Shown in pieces: positions 20,538 to 30,875 of a stretch of DNA of 64,000 nucleotides (positions within the stretch are counted from its first letter, which is position 1; each line of letters opens with the position of its first letter). This DNA comes from Hevea brasiliensis. Lineage: Eukaryota; Streptophyta; Magnoliopsida; Malpighiales; Euphorbiaceae. Location: positions 5,828,001 through 5,892,000 of the forward strand of contig NC_079496.1 in NCBI RefSeq assembly GCF_030052815.1, written 5' to 3'. A program made the translations under genes and the position numbers. Under the pieces are notes generated by a model that was not told the origin of the DNA, ran no database searches, and worked only from the letters and a program-made list of their open reading frames with translations.

Positions 20538-21791
20538 CTACCTTAGGTGCATCTTCTTCCTTGAATGATGGTTGCTTGATTCGACTTTTTCCTTTTGTGT
20601 GAGTTGAAAAACTGGAGCAGAAATGAATGGTGGACTACCCTCTAGATGTTGAGCATATGCAGCCATATGAGGGTTGTCATAGTCTATGCCTCCTCCATGA
20701 ACTAAACAATTTTCAAGTGGATCTTCTGGATATTTCTTTCTGAAGTGTTCTTCAACCAGCTCATCAATGATATCAATTCTCAAGCAAGTATCAGCTTCAG
20801 AATGATGCTTCTTCATAGTGTTATTAATATTGAAAACCAATTGATCTTCACCAACTCTAAGAGTCAATTTTTCTCCCTTAACATCAATCAATGCTCCTGC
20901 TGTAGCTAGAAAGGGTCTTCCCAAGATGATTGGGATATTAGAATCTTCCTCCATGTCCAAAATGACAAAGTCAATAGGTATATAGAACTTTTCAACCTTT
21001 AGAAGCACATTCTCCAAAATCCCTTCAGGATACTTAATTGATCTGTCAGCTAACTGAAGCGAAATGTGGGTTGGCTTAAGATCTCCCATATTGAGCTTCT
21101 CATAAATGGAGAGGGGCATGAGGCTAACACTAGCCCCTAAATCACATAAAACTTTTGTAGAACATGATTCTCCAATGTGACATGGAATTGAAAAACTCCT
21201 TGGATCCTTGAGCTTTGGAGGAAGTTTCCTTTGGAGGATAGCACTACATTCTTTTGTCAAAGCTACAGTTTCATGGTCTTCAAGTCTCCTCTTGTTTGAG
21301 AGAATTTCTTTTAAAAATTTTTCATAAGAGGGCATTTGTGAAAGAGCATCAATAAAAGGCACATTTATGTATAGCTTCTTCAAAACCTCTAAGAACTTCC
21401 CAAATTGCTTATCAAGCTTGGCTTTTTGAAATCTTTGTGGAAAGGGAAGCTGTGGTTTGTAGGGTTCTGGAAGTATATACTTCTCTTCCTTCTCTTCAAT
21501 TTTCTCTTTACATTTTTCTGCACTCTCTTTTTTTTCATCTCCCTCGACATCTTTCTCATTTTCTCTCTTCTCACTATTTTCACTTTTCTCATTTTTTTCG
21601 CTCTTCTCATTATTTACAACTTTCCCACTTCTTAAAGTAATAGCTTGACACTGCTCTCTTGGGTTTTCTGGTTGACTTGGAAGCTTTCCAAAAGACTTGG
21701 TACTTGAGGAAGATGCTTGTTGTGCAATCTGATTTTCCAACATTCTGTTATGTGTTTGCATCTGTTCTAACCTTGCTTTCATCTCTCTCAT
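20538..21791 (-). CDS. Athila 1 C-terminal Gag linker and aspartic protease
   Basis: Opens with a coiled-coil stretch (MREMKARLEQMQTHNRMLEN) and a long Glu/Lys-rich segment with repeated KSEKNEKSEN-type runs. The retropepsin follows at CDLGASVSLMPLSIYEKL (active site DLGAS) and PIILGRPFLATAGALIDV (the ILG-R flap partner). It shares its frame with Gag (21840-23177); only a TAA at 21840-21842 divides them. The second Athila element has a sense codon at the same place, so the stop is probably a point mutation. Confidence 0.8.
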   Translation of the reverse strand: MREMKARLEQMQTHNRMLENQIAQQASSSSTKSFGKLPSQPENPREQCQAITLRSGKVVNNEKSEKNEKSENSEKRENEKDVEGDEKKESAEKCKEKIEEKEEKYILPEPYKPQLPFPQRFQKAKLDKQFGKFLEVLKKLYINVPFIDALSQMPSYEKFLKEILSNKRRLEDHETVALTKECSAILQRKLPPKLKDPRSFSIPCHIGESCSTKVLCDLGASVSLMPLSIYEKLNMGDLKPTHISLQLADRSIKYPEGILENVLLKVEKFYIPIDFVILDMEEDSNIPIILGRPFLATAGALIDVKGEKLTLRVGEDQLVFNINNTMKKHHSEADTCLRIDIIDELVEEHFRKKYPEDPLENCLVHGGGIDYDNPHMAAYAQHLEGSPPFISAPVFQLTQKEKVESSNHHSRKKMHLR

Positions 21792-21839
21792 CTCCTCATC
21801 ATGCTTATTTTGGTTAGCAAGAATCTGTTGTAATAAAGC

Positions 21840-23177
21840 TTATGTGGTGGAACTTTGTTCTTGCTGTTTTGGTGGAGGATTCATATTTTTCTGCTGAAAA
21901 TTAGGCAATGGTTGCTTATTTTGCTGATATGGAATTCCTTGTTGCCGTTGTGGTTGAAAATTCTGATTTGGAACTTGACTTTGCTGATTTCTCCATGAAA
22001 AGTTGGGATGATTCCTCCAAGTTGGATTATAAGTTTGAGAGTAAGGATTCCCCATTTGTTTGTTTCCATAGTTACCAATATATGCTGCTTGCTCTCCATA
22101 ATCTACTCCACAGCTGGTAGTTCCTTCTGCATAACCAACTTGTTGTGAACTTCCAGATGATGATGATGAACTAACCAACATACTCAAATCTTCCATCTTC
22201 TTAGCCAAAACATTTGTAAGTGCATCAAACTTTGCATTAATCATATTGAATGGATCAAGGTCATACATTCTAGCAGCTTGCCTCTTTTGAGTTGGAGCTG
22301 GTCCTCTTGGAGTACTCCAAAGATGAGTATTCTTTGCAATATTCTCCAATAGCTCATAAGCTTCATCTTCATGCTTTATAATAAATTCTCCTCCTGTTTG
22401 AGCATCAATAATCCCTCTAATTGCAGGAGTAACATTTGTGTAGAAATTCTGGTGTATCATCCATTTCGGAATGGCATGATGTGGGCATTGTCTCTCTAAT
22501 TCCTTCCATCTCATCCATGACTCATAGAGAGTTTCATCTTCTCTTGGTCTGAAAGCTGTCATTTGATTCCTCAATTCTTGAGTTTTTCCAGGTGGAAAAT
22601 ATTGTGTAAGAAATGCATCAGTAAGTTGCTCCCAATTTGTAATGGAGTTGTGAGGTAAAGAATCAAGCCAATCCAATGCTCTATCTTTCAAAGAGAATGG
22701 GAATAGCTTCAATCTTGCTGCATCATCAGACACTCCAGGTTGTTTTTGCATATCACAAATCATAGCAAACTTCTTCAGATGTGTGTGTGGATTTTCAGAA
22801 GGATGCCCCCCAAATTGAGAATTTTGAATCATTTGAAGAACTCCAAAATCCATCTTGTAACTATTTGCATCAATTCTTGGTCTTGCTATACTTTCTCTCA
22901 AGTCATCAAAACGAGGAAAAGCATGATCCATCATACTTCCCCTAGGCACATTAGTATTAACAACTTCTTCACCTTGGGCTACATTTTCATTGTTTCGATC
23001 ATTTCCAACATTACCGCCACCAATTCTGATTCTTTCGTCAGCCATGTCTGCTTCTAATTCAGTTTCTCTCAATGCTTCTTTTCTTTTTCTGGTTTCTTTC
23101 TTGTTGGCTTTACAAAATTTCTCAATTTCAGGATTGAACAATAAGGATGTGTCACTTGTGCTTCTAGCTCTTCTCAT
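21840..23177 (-). CDS. Athila 1 Gag
   Basis: 445 codons starting MRRARSTSDTSLLFNPEIEK. The retrotransposon gag (capsid) domain spans about residues 130-290, with LKKFAMICDMQKQPG, FPFSLKDRALDWLDSLP, FLTQYFPPGKTQELRNQM and ESWMRWKELERQCPHH. The C-terminal third is Gln/Asn/Pro-rich. I see no CCHC zinc knuckle. The start is 134 bp downstream of the 5' LTR. A diverged copy with stops lies at 60518 in the second Athila element. Confidence 0.9.
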   Translation of the reverse strand: MRRARSTSDTSLLFNPEIEKFCKANKKETRKRKEALRETELEADMADERIRIGGGNVGNDRNNENVAQGEEVVNTNVPRGSMMDHAFPRFDDLRESIARPRIDANSYKMDFGVLQMIQNSQFGGHPSENPHTHLKKFAMICDMQKQPGVSDDAARLKLFPFSLKDRALDWLDSLPHNSITNWEQLTDAFLTQYFPPGKTQELRNQMTAFRPREDETLYESWMRWKELERQCPHHAIPKWMIHQNFYTNVTPAIRGIIDAQTGGEFIIKHEDEAYELLENIAKNTHLWSTPRGPAPTQKRQAARMYDLDPFNMINAKFDALTNVLAKKMEDLSMLVSSSSSSGSSQQVGYAEGTTSCGVDYGEQAAYIGNYGNKQMGNPYSQTYNPTWRNHPNFSWRNQQSQVPNQNFQPQRQQGIPYQQNKQPLPNFQQKNMNPPPKQQEQSSTT

Positions 23178-23287
23178 AAAAGATTAAAAGTACCTGAAAA
23201 AGAACAAATAAACACAAAATGAAAAGATAACAAAAATAAAACTATAAACAACTAAAATAATCAAGAATTCAATCTTAAACAAACAAC

Positions 23288-23305
23288 TCCCCGGCAATGG
23301 CGCCA
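23288..23305 (-). other. Athila 1 primer-binding site (tRNA-Asp type)
   Basis: Minus-strand TGGCGCCATTGCCGGGGA lies six bases inside the 5' LTR. It matches the 3' end of plant tRNA-Asp except for one base, which is the primer used by Athila elements. Confidence 0.8.
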
Positions 23306-23311
23306 AAAACT

Positions 23312-24926
23312 TGATGTGGCCCAACCGCAAGTGCACGGGTCGTACAAGTAATATAGAAAAGATATCGTTTCCACGAGGAGTTGTGTTAATGATTGAATTT
23401 TTGATATAAAAAGTTGACTAAATTGAACTATTTCTGAAATTAAAGCAATAAATTGATGGGTATTGGAGTATAAAATCTATATGTGCAAAATTAATAATCT
23501 ATTCAACTATGTAATGATTTAACTAAAATTGCATCAATTTGAAATAAGCAAGTGAAATATGGCAAAATTTAAAATGGCAAGCAATTAAATTTGATTAGAA
23601 ATTGACAATGATAAAAAGGCGATTCCGGAGTTCGGGATTTCATATTCGAGCTATTTTGGGATTTTTAATTTGGTTATCCAATCTTGTGGAACTTACGGGT
23701 TTTAAGGAGATTAATTCTTAAATCCTTTGAATACCCTTTCGAGTGAGACAAAGAGTGCCTTAATCAATCTAATCCTACTTTCGTGGAGTTAGAGTTAATT
23801 AAGACCCATTAGGTTCTTTAATTAATCTGTGAATCCTCTTAATCCTTAGTCTTTTTCTAGATCTAAGTTAATTAAGTTCAATTTCTTGATTATCTATCAC
23901 AAGGCCTTCTCCTTTCGGTGCCTCAACCATGGATTAAGAACATTACTTAATAGGATCCTACACTAAGCATGTCATTAAGCACACAAGAAATGAATAAAAC
24001 TCATTAAGACCACAAAATATGGATTACCCAATCAAAATCCACAAAATATCTCAAATATTACAACCCTTACTCCAGAATCAAGATAAAACTACTCACTACC
24101 CATAATATTTACAAGATATTCTGAGTTTAAATGGAAATAAAGCTTTAATCTAAGCTAAGAAATAAAAAGCTCAACACTAGAAATGTAGGAAAAATGTAAG
24201 AAAAGAAAGAAATCTCCAAATCTGGTTGGAAATGGTGTGGAAAATGATTGTGTCTCTTCAGCTGCTCCTCTTTCTCCTCTTCCTTTCCTTTTCTGCTCTC
24301 CTTCTAAAATGGGAAATGAGGCTATTTATAGCATTTTCTGACATGGAGCCCTAAAATGGTGTGTTTTAGGAGAGATTTTCTGAGGGAATCTTCTGCCAGC
24401 TCATTAATGAAATCTTTGTGGGACTGCATAAGTGGACTGCATAAGTTATGCAATCCCTTATGCAGTTTTCGGCTGTTTCTGGTTTACTTATGCGAAACTG
24501 CATGACTTGGCGCATAGGTTATGCACAATTCCGTGAGATTGCATAAGGGAGGCGTGAATCTGCATAAGCCATGCACTCTCCTTATGCACAATTCGGCAGG
24601 TATTGGAACAGTGTTTCTTCTCCTTATGCAGATCTGCATAGCTTATGCGGCAAGTTATGCGCAATTTGGTTAATGCATATTTCAACTTGAAAACTTGTTT
24701 TTGACATCTTTGGCTATAGAAGTCACTCCTCAATGGCAAAATTTCTTTTCAGACCTTCAAAAGCACCATTTTTCCTACAAAACAAAGTAAAAATTACAAG
24801 TTAATCCAAAATTGACAATTATGAAAAACTAACTAAATAACTAACGAAATTAGCTAAAAGTGACTAATAATCAAATAAAATGACTATGAAATTAAACCTA
24901 AATGATTATGCAAAATGTATGCATCA
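23312..24926 (-). repeat. Athila 1 5' LTR (window right)
   Basis: 1615 bp, nearly identical to 10338-11953, ending TATGCATCA directly before the CATCT duplication. The same TGCATAAG/CTTATGCA cluster is found at about 24420-24665. Confidence 0.9.
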
Positions 24927-24931
24927 CATCT

Positions 24932-25508
24932 TCCTACCTTGGTTCTTCATAATTTATCTCCTTTTGAAAAGTTATTTGGACAACCTCCTGACTATTCCAT
25001 CCTTAAACCTTTTGGATGTGTTTCTTTTCTTCTTTTACAACCTCATGAACATACCAAATTAAAACCCCGTGCTCGTCTATGTTGTTTTCTTGGTTATGGC
25101 ATTGAACACAAAGGGTATCATTGTTGGGATCCTGTTTCTAATAAGTTACGCATCTCTCGTCATGTTACCTTTTGGGACAATACTATGTTCTCTTCTCTTT
25201 CCAAATTTCATCACTCTGTCAATACTGACTCTCTATTTTTCACTGACTTCTCCAAAGTGCTGTTTCCAAATCCTGATCCAGGTGATTGCGATGTGCTCAA
25301 TATTATCCCAACTACACCTGCCCCTGTTGAATCTGCACCAGTTGTTGATCCAGTACCTGCGCCTGCATCTCCTCCTAGCACTACTCTTCGTCATTCTACC
25401 CGTGTAAGAGAAACTCCTTATTATCTTTCTGATTTTCACTGTTACTCTACTATTGCAACCCTTCATGAGCCTCGTTCTTATAGTGAGGCAAGTACTGACC
25501 CTATTTAG
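24932..25508 (+). pseudogene. Copia 1 integrase C-terminal part
   Basis: Continues the integrase frame after the gypsy insertion: LSPFEKLFGQPPDYS, LKPFGCVSFLLLQPHEHTKL and LCCFLGYGIEHKGYHCWDP are typical of the copia integrase C-terminal region. A TAG at 25506-25508 precedes [13 protein letters not shown] at the start of reverse transcriptase. Confidence 0.8.
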
Positions 25509-26997
25509 CAGCAAGCTATGACTGACGAATTTCAGGCTTTAGAGAAAACTCATATTTGGGATTTAGTTGATCTTCCACCAAACAAAACCCCTATTGGTTG
25601 CAAATGGATTTACAAAATCAAGACCCGTTCTGATGGAACTATTGAACTCTACAAAGCTCACTTAGTAGCCAAAGGGTACACTCAAGAGTATGGTATCGAC
25701 TATGAAGAAACTTTTGCTCCAGTGGCTCGATTAACATCTATTCGCAGTCTCTTAGCTATTGCTGCAGTTCGTAAATGGAAACTTTTTCATATGGATGTCA
25801 AAAATGCTTTTCTTCATGGTGATTTAACAGAAGAGGTTTATATGCATCCTCCTCCTAATTATCATTCTCCTCATAAGGTTTGCAAACTTCGGCGAGCCTT
25901 ATATGGATTAAAACAAGCTCCCAGGGCCTAGTTTGCCAAATTTAGTTCCACTCTTGCTCAACTTGTTTTTCTCTCTAGTCCACATGATTCTGCATTATTC
26001 ACTCACCGAACTGATAGTGGTATTGTTCTTCTGTTGCTTTATGTTGATGATATGATAATAACAGGAGATGATTCATCTGGTATTTCAGAGTTACAACATT
26101 ATCTCAATCAGCATTTTGAAATGAAAGACCTGGGTTCTCTCAGCTATTTTTTGGGTCTTGAAGTTTCTCAAAATTCTAATGGCTATTATCTATCTCAAGC
26201 CAAGTATGCATCCGACTTACTTTCTCGAGCAGGCATCACTGATAGCAAAACAGTATCAACCCCATTGGAGCACAATTGCAAACTTACACCTCTTGATGGC
26301 ACTCCTCTTGATGATCCTACCTTATATCGACAGCTTATCGGGAGTCTTGTTTATCTCACAGTTACTCGACCTGATATTTTATAAGTTGTTCATCTGGTCA
26401 GCAAGCTTATGTCTGCTCCTCGCTCAACTCATTTCTCTGCAGTACTTCGAATTCTTCGTTATATCAAAGGCACTCTTTTTTATGGTTTGCACTTTTCCGC
26501 TACCTCCTCCCTAGTATTATCTAGCTACTCTAATGCTGATTGGGCTGGTGATCTGACAGATCGTCGCTCTACAACTGGTTATTGTTTCTTCTTGGGTAAT
26601 TCTCTTATCTCTTGGTGTAGCAAAAAGCAAACTGTTGTTGCATGTTTTAGCACAGAATCTAAATATCGTGCTCTTGCTGATGCTACATCCGAATTACTTT
26701 GGTTACGGTGGTTATTAACTGATTTAGGTATCACTCATTCTTCTGCCACAATGCTTCATTGCGATAATAGATGTGCCATACAGATTTCTCATAATGATGT
26801 ATTTCATAAGCGTACCAAACACATCGAAATTGATTGTCATTTTGTATGTCATCATGTTGCTCATGGCACAATATGTTTGATTCCTGTCTCCTCTGTCAGC
26901 CAAACCGTTGATATATTCACCAAAACGCATCCTCTCGCTCGCTTTCAGGATCTCTTAAGCAAACTCAAGTTGGCACCTGTGCTACCACCTTGAGTTT
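25509..26997 (+). pseudogene. Copia 1 reverse transcriptase and RNase H (two internal stops)
   Basis: Copia reverse transcriptase with [47 protein letters not shown] and active site LLYVDDMIITGDD. RNase H follows with YSNADWAGDLTDRRSTTGYC, SKYRALADATSELLWL and DNRCAIQISHNDVFH. Stops at 25929-25931 (after LKQAPRA, where a Trp normally stands) and 26382-26384 break the frame. The coding region ends at LPP* just before the polypurine tract. Confidence 0.85.
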
Positions 26998-27009
26998 GAG
27001 GGGGGGGGG
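26998..27009 (+). other. Copia 1 polypurine tract
   Basis: GAG followed by nine G residues abuts the right LTR at 27010, as expected for the plus-strand primer. Confidence 0.75.
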
Positions 27010-27284
27010 TGTTAGCATACTTACAACAATTAGCATAATTATAGGAGATTTGTGTACCATAATTACAGCAATTAGCATGATTATGAGAGATTTGTGTAGC
27101 ATAATTACAACAATTAGCATGATTATAGGAGATTTATGTAGCATAATTACAACAATTATTATTCTTATCTAAATTAGCTCATATTCTCATATTCTCATGT
27201 ATAAATAGTTGTAATATCTTTGTAAATAAGATACAGACAAATACACAATCCTTTCCTTCATTACTTGTATGTTTTCTTCTAACA
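27010..27284 (+). repeat. Copia 1 right LTR with 43-bp subrepeats
   Basis: 275 bp, same ends and subrepeats as the left LTR. A short extra repeat (ATATTCTCATATTCTCATG) accounts for part of the length difference. Divergence between the two LTRs is clearly greater than in the Athila element nested inside, as the nesting order predicts. Confidence 0.85.
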
Positions 27285-27289
27285 TCTAG

Positions 27290-27529
27290 GAATTAAAACC
27301 TGTCTTATACTGGCATAGTGATTGAAGATTGTCAGCTTTTGCTAAATGAAATTCCTAATTTTTCTTTTAGTTTTGTTAAAAAATTAGTGAATCAGATAGC
27401 CCATGCTATAGCTAGAGATGTTGTTTCTATGTTTGATGATTTAGAATGGAGAGACGTAACCCTAGTGTTTCTTGAGGATGTAATCCATTATGATATGAGT
27501 TAATAAAATCCCTTTTTTTCTCAAAAAAA
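27290..27529 (+). pseudogene. LINE-type RNase H domain fragment, 3' part
   Basis: Continues the fragment at 7861-7991: GIVIEDCQLLLNEIPNFSF, VNQIAHAIARDVVSM and WRDVTLVFLEDVIHYDMS*. This is the typical C-terminal end of plant LINE RNase H domains. One frameshift lies near 27300. TAA at 27500-27502 is followed by a short tail ending in an A run (27523-27529) and the downstream duplication. Confidence 0.65.
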
Positions 27530-27570
27530 TAAATACATACTTTGGGATTATTTAAGGCATAATTATATTA

Positions 27571-27826
27571 GGGCTATTAGTAAAAAAAAGCAAAATCTTT
27601 GTGTGTTTGGCGAATTTATCAAATCCTTTAATACTTGATAAAAATGATCAGAAATTTAAATTTTGTAAAAGTTATAGCCACTTTTACATCACTTGGCCTC
27701 CTAATCCATCTGAAAAATGTTACAACTTTTACAAAATTTGAATTTCTAATCATTTTTTTCAAATTTTAAAGGATTGGATAAATTCGCCAAACACGCAAAG
27801 GTTTGGTCTTTTTTTACTAATAGCCC
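27571..27826. mobile_element. Mutator-like foldback MITE (256 bp)
   Basis: Long terminal inverted repeats of about 105 bp begin GGGCTATTAGTAAAAAAA on both strands and share TGTTTGGCGAATTTATC inside. They are separated by about 45 bp. A perfect 9-bp duplication ATTATATTA flanks it (27562-27570, 27827-27835), the target-duplication length of Mutator-like elements. It encodes nothing. Confidence 0.85.
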
Positions 27827-27839
27827 ATTATATTAAAAA

Positions 27840-28540
27840 AAGGGTTAAATTTGTGACTCTAAATCATAGGAAATTTGGAAAACATCCTTTTGAGAGAAAT
27901 ATTTCTTAATAGGATGGAGGGATATTTTTTTATATAGAGTAGAACTTAGCGTTATTTCTAAATTAAGTTAAATTCCTAACTAGATTAGGATTAAAAGGAC
28001 TAACACTATAAATAGGAATATTATGAAGATGTTATTCGGTTTTCGCCATGAAAAAGGCCTTTTGCTAATGGAGAGGGGGCTCTCGCCTATTGCACAGAGA
28101 GGCTCTTGCCCATTGAGGAGAGTGGCTTTTGCCCAAGGTAGAATAGGCTTACCCATTGAGAGTGGCACTTGCCTATTGCAATCCTATAGAGGAAGGAGGA
28201 TTCAGCCTAAGGTGGAGAAAAGCATAGTTCAAGAGGAAGGAACTATTGTCTATTGTAGTTAAAGACCCTTATTGTTATGTATAATGTAATTAAAATTGTA
28301 AATATATTGGATTATATTGAGAGAGACTAACTAATATATTTATGAGCTTATGTAGTGAGATTTTTTTTGGTGTAATTGGGTTGATAGATAGTTAATTTTG
28401 AGTTTATAATTGATGATTATTTTATTGATAGTGAAAGATAGCATGCTTGTGAATATAACACTATGTGAAAAGGGTGAACCACGAAAATTTTATTATTGTA
28501 ATTTATTTGTTTTATTTATACACTCCCATAGTGTACAATA
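27840..28540 (+). other. Non-coding stretch, possible decayed copia solo LTR
   Basis: It has a TATA-like CACTATAAATAG near 28008, an imperfect repeated motif built on GAGAGTGGC..TGCCCATTG at 28078-28180, and GGTGAACCACGAAAATTTT near 28469, reminiscent of copia LTR 3' ends. I could not define both borders or a target duplication. The 79-codon frame at 28023-28262 covers the repeats and matches no family I know. Confidence 0.3.
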
Positions 28541-28544
28541 AAGC

Positions 28545-29040
28545 CCAATCTTTTTGCGTTTTGGTAATCTAAGCCAAATGTTTAAATTTTAGAAAAAAAT
28601 AGCTATATTTCTAAAAGTTATTAAAATTTTATCTAATTTTTTTCAATCAAATTTTAAACTCTATTTTTGAACTTATTTATAATTACCACTGAAAATCCAA
28701 CATTACCGCATTCATTAACTCTTTCATAATTTTATTTTAATAATCACTGAGTATCAAATAGTGATGAAAAATTATTAAAACTATCCAATTTGGTCAATGA
28801 TTCATAATTTTGATACACCATGAACATTAAAGTGAAATTTAGAAGTAATTGATAGTATTGTTAAGATTGGATCAACTAGAAATTGAACTAAAAAATGTCA
28901 AAAAAAACTAAATAAAATTACAAATAGTTTTCAAATTTTTATAAAATTTTTGTGTATTTTGAAAGTTTAATCGATTTTATTAGATTAAACAAGATCGGAT
29001 AAAATTACTAAAACGATATAATTTGGCTTTTTTTTTTTTT
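28545..29040. mobile_element. Candidate degenerate MITE
   Basis: The left end AAAGCCCAATCTTTTTGCG, then TTTTGGTAAT, and the reverse complement of the right end (AAAGCCAAATTATATCG, then TTTTAGTAAT) are similar, suggesting terminal inverted repeats about 490 bp apart. No clear target duplication is seen because the right flank is a poly-T tract. Confidence 0.3.
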
Positions 29041-29523
29041 TTATCAAGAGGCCCTTATTTAATCACCATTTGGGACAAATTTAAGCTTAAACATGACAAG
29101 ATAAAAACTGTAGAAATGGCAGCCGAGTGCTGCTATGGTGGAAACTAATTAACAAAGAAACTTTGGAAATGGCAGCTTCAATATTCTTCTTATTCTCCTT
29201 CCACATTAAAATTATAGTTAACACTTTAATCTTGTCAAACGACAACCCAGCAAATTAAGCAGCCCTTGCTACTTTGACAATGACTCTCACTAGTGGTGAA
29301 TACTAAGTAGAGAGATAAGATTACCGGAAGCCAATTAGTTGCCACGCATTGATCTTTTCCTTTATTAAATCTATACTTTGGGACATATTTAAGCTTACAC
29401 ATAGCAATAAAGATAAGAACGGTAGAAATGGCAACCCTAGTGCTGCTATGGAGGAAATGATAAAACGATTTCATTAATTATTACTTTTCTTCATAGTTCA
29501 CATGGAAACCACCAAAGAAACTG

Positions 29524-29527
<4 letters not shown>

Positions 29528-29585
<58 letters not shown>
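29528..29585. repeat. (AT)n microsatellite
   Basis: Uninterrupted AT dinucleotides over about 58 bp, located in unit A where unit B has only GTGATATATT. Confidence 0.95.
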
Positions 29586-29588
<3 letters not shown>

Positions 29589-29589
29589 T

Positions 29590-30302
29590 GGTTATATGAG
29601 CCAATCAGGTTTATTTATATCAAATTTCTTATTAATTTTTAGGGGTGTAAACCAACCGCAATTTGAAGAGTTTAAGTTGAATGTCGGTATATAAACTTAT
29701 GCTTGACTTATTTAGAAAATGAGTTTTAAACGAGCCAAGCCAATCGAGTTATTTATCAGACTGAGTTTCAAGTAAGTTGACTTATTGATAGAGTGATTTT
29801 AGGTTTAAAGGTATGAAGTTCAAACTATATAATTTTGATTAACTTTAATATAAAAAATAACTTAATTTTTATAAAAAAATTAAATTTAAATTACAAATAG
29901 TTATATTTAATATATTTTATATATTTATTATTTTTTACAATATTCATAAATAAAATAATAAACATTTATAATTGAAAATAATATAATAAAATATAAAAAC
30001 AAATATAACTTTCTTGTACAAACGAACTTATTTACCAGTGTATTTAATGAGCTGCACATTAATCAGCTCATGAACATGTAAATGAGCCACTTTGTAAGTT
30101 TTAATAAATCGAATACTATAAACCTCAAACACCACTCATTTATTAAATGAGTTTAAAAATTAAGGTCGAACTCGACTTATTTTTTAATGGAGCCAAACCT
30201 CAAGTAATTTTCAAACAACTTAATTCATTTATAGCCTTCATTTTCTAATTAAATTGAACCTCAAGTAGCTTTCGAACAATATAATTCGTTTACGGCTCTA
30301 TC
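29590..30302. repeat. Unit A-specific insertion, dispersed-repeat type
   Basis: Unit B runs straight from GTGTGATATATT to ATCAATTATCCATTGGG, whereas unit A has about 700 bp between the same blocks. The extra DNA includes AGGGGTGTAAACCAACCGC near its left end and repeated GAGCC/AAACTC strings resembling a widespread class of plant non-coding repeats. No inverted ends or target duplication could be defined. Confidence 0.4.
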
Positions 30303-30586
30303 AATTATCCATTGGGATTTAATTATTTTTCAAGTGCGGTATAATTAGGCGAACAAGCACTAAGAGTGCTATCTGCTTAAGTCATTAAACCCTCTTTCCA
30401 TGCAAATGCACAGTGCTTAATTTGTATATATAATAAACTACATAAAATTTAATTAATCTACTTCCACATGGACTTATCCACGAATATTCTTTTCAATCTC
30501 TAGGTTAAAACAATGTTATCTAACTGTTAGCACACCTAAAAAAATTATGGATCTGTGTATATATATAGCCTGTTCGCCCAAGTTTC

Positions 30587-30843
30587 TAATAAAAAACTTT
30601 GAACAAAGTGGAGAAAAACTGTCTTTATTCAATTCAAAAAGCACACACATTACATTAACTGAGCTCCTTTTAAATAGAGCTTTTGTAACAATAAAAGCGT
30701 AAAAGATGGACACCACTAAGTCCTTCCACTACTTAACTACTTAACAAAACCAAATGACAGCTGTTGCATAAGCTAAAGACTAGGACAACCAAAGTTAAAG
30801 CACGTGCAAAATAAATAAGATAAATTAAAAAATTAATTCAACA
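30587..30843 (-). repeat. Copia 2 3' LTR (window left)
   Basis: 257 bp, ending TTCAACA. The polypurine tract (minus-strand AAGGGAGGGA, 30845-30854) is adjacent. Confidence 0.85.
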
Positions 30844-30844
30844 A

Positions 30845-30854
30845 TCCCTCCCTT
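30845..30854 (-). other. Copia 2 polypurine tract
   Basis: AAGGGAGGGA on the minus strand, one base from the 3' LTR. Confidence 0.7.
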
Positions 30855-30875
30855 AAACTGAAAGTTTGCAAACTA

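Larger units (their letters stand above)
10338..24926 (-). mobile_element. Athila-type Ty3/gypsy LTR retrotransposon 1 (14.6 kb)
   Basis: LTRs at 10338-11953 and 23312-24926 (TGATG...CATCA on the plus strand) are flanked by a perfect CATCT duplication (10333-10337 and 24927-24931) inside the copia integrase. Read on the minus strand, the order is 5' LTR, tRNA-Asp type primer site, Gag, protease (DLGAS), reverse transcriptase, RNase H, integrase, a palindromic 73-bp repeat array, an extra env-like frame, a long non-coding 3' region, a polypurine tract and the 3' LTR. The large size, DLG protease, tRNA-Asp primer site and additional 3' frame are Athila-clade traits. LTRs differ by about two dozen bases by eye, mostly transitions, so insertion was fairly recent. 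Confidence 0.9.
7992..27284 (+). mobile_element. Copia-type LTR retrotransposon 1, split by an Athila-type gypsy element
   Basis: LTRs lie at 7992-8258 and 27010-27284 (TGTTAG...CTAACA), flanked by a perfect 5-bp duplication TCTAG (7987-7991 and 27285-27289). A primer site follows the left LTR and a G-rich polypurine tract precedes the right. Coding order gag, protease, integrase, reverse transcriptase, RNase H is the Ty1/copia order. The element is interrupted inside integrase at 10337/24932 by a gypsy element. Without it the copia element would be about 4.7 kb. Several nonsense codons show it is dead. Confidence 0.9.
29100..30586. repeat. Duplication unit A, first part
   Basis: Matches 44450-45235 of unit B in several long blocks, for example TTAAAACAATGTTATCTAAC and CTTTTCAATCTCTAGG (30490-30530 and 45130-45170). 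It is the 3' flank of the split proline-rich pseudogene. The region 29590-30302 has no counterpart in unit B. No gene is seen. Confidence 0.65.

Noticed and set aside
21405..21640. Phe/Leu-rich plus-strand frames in the protease region
   Set aside because: They are antisense to the Glu/Lys-rich linker of Athila 1.
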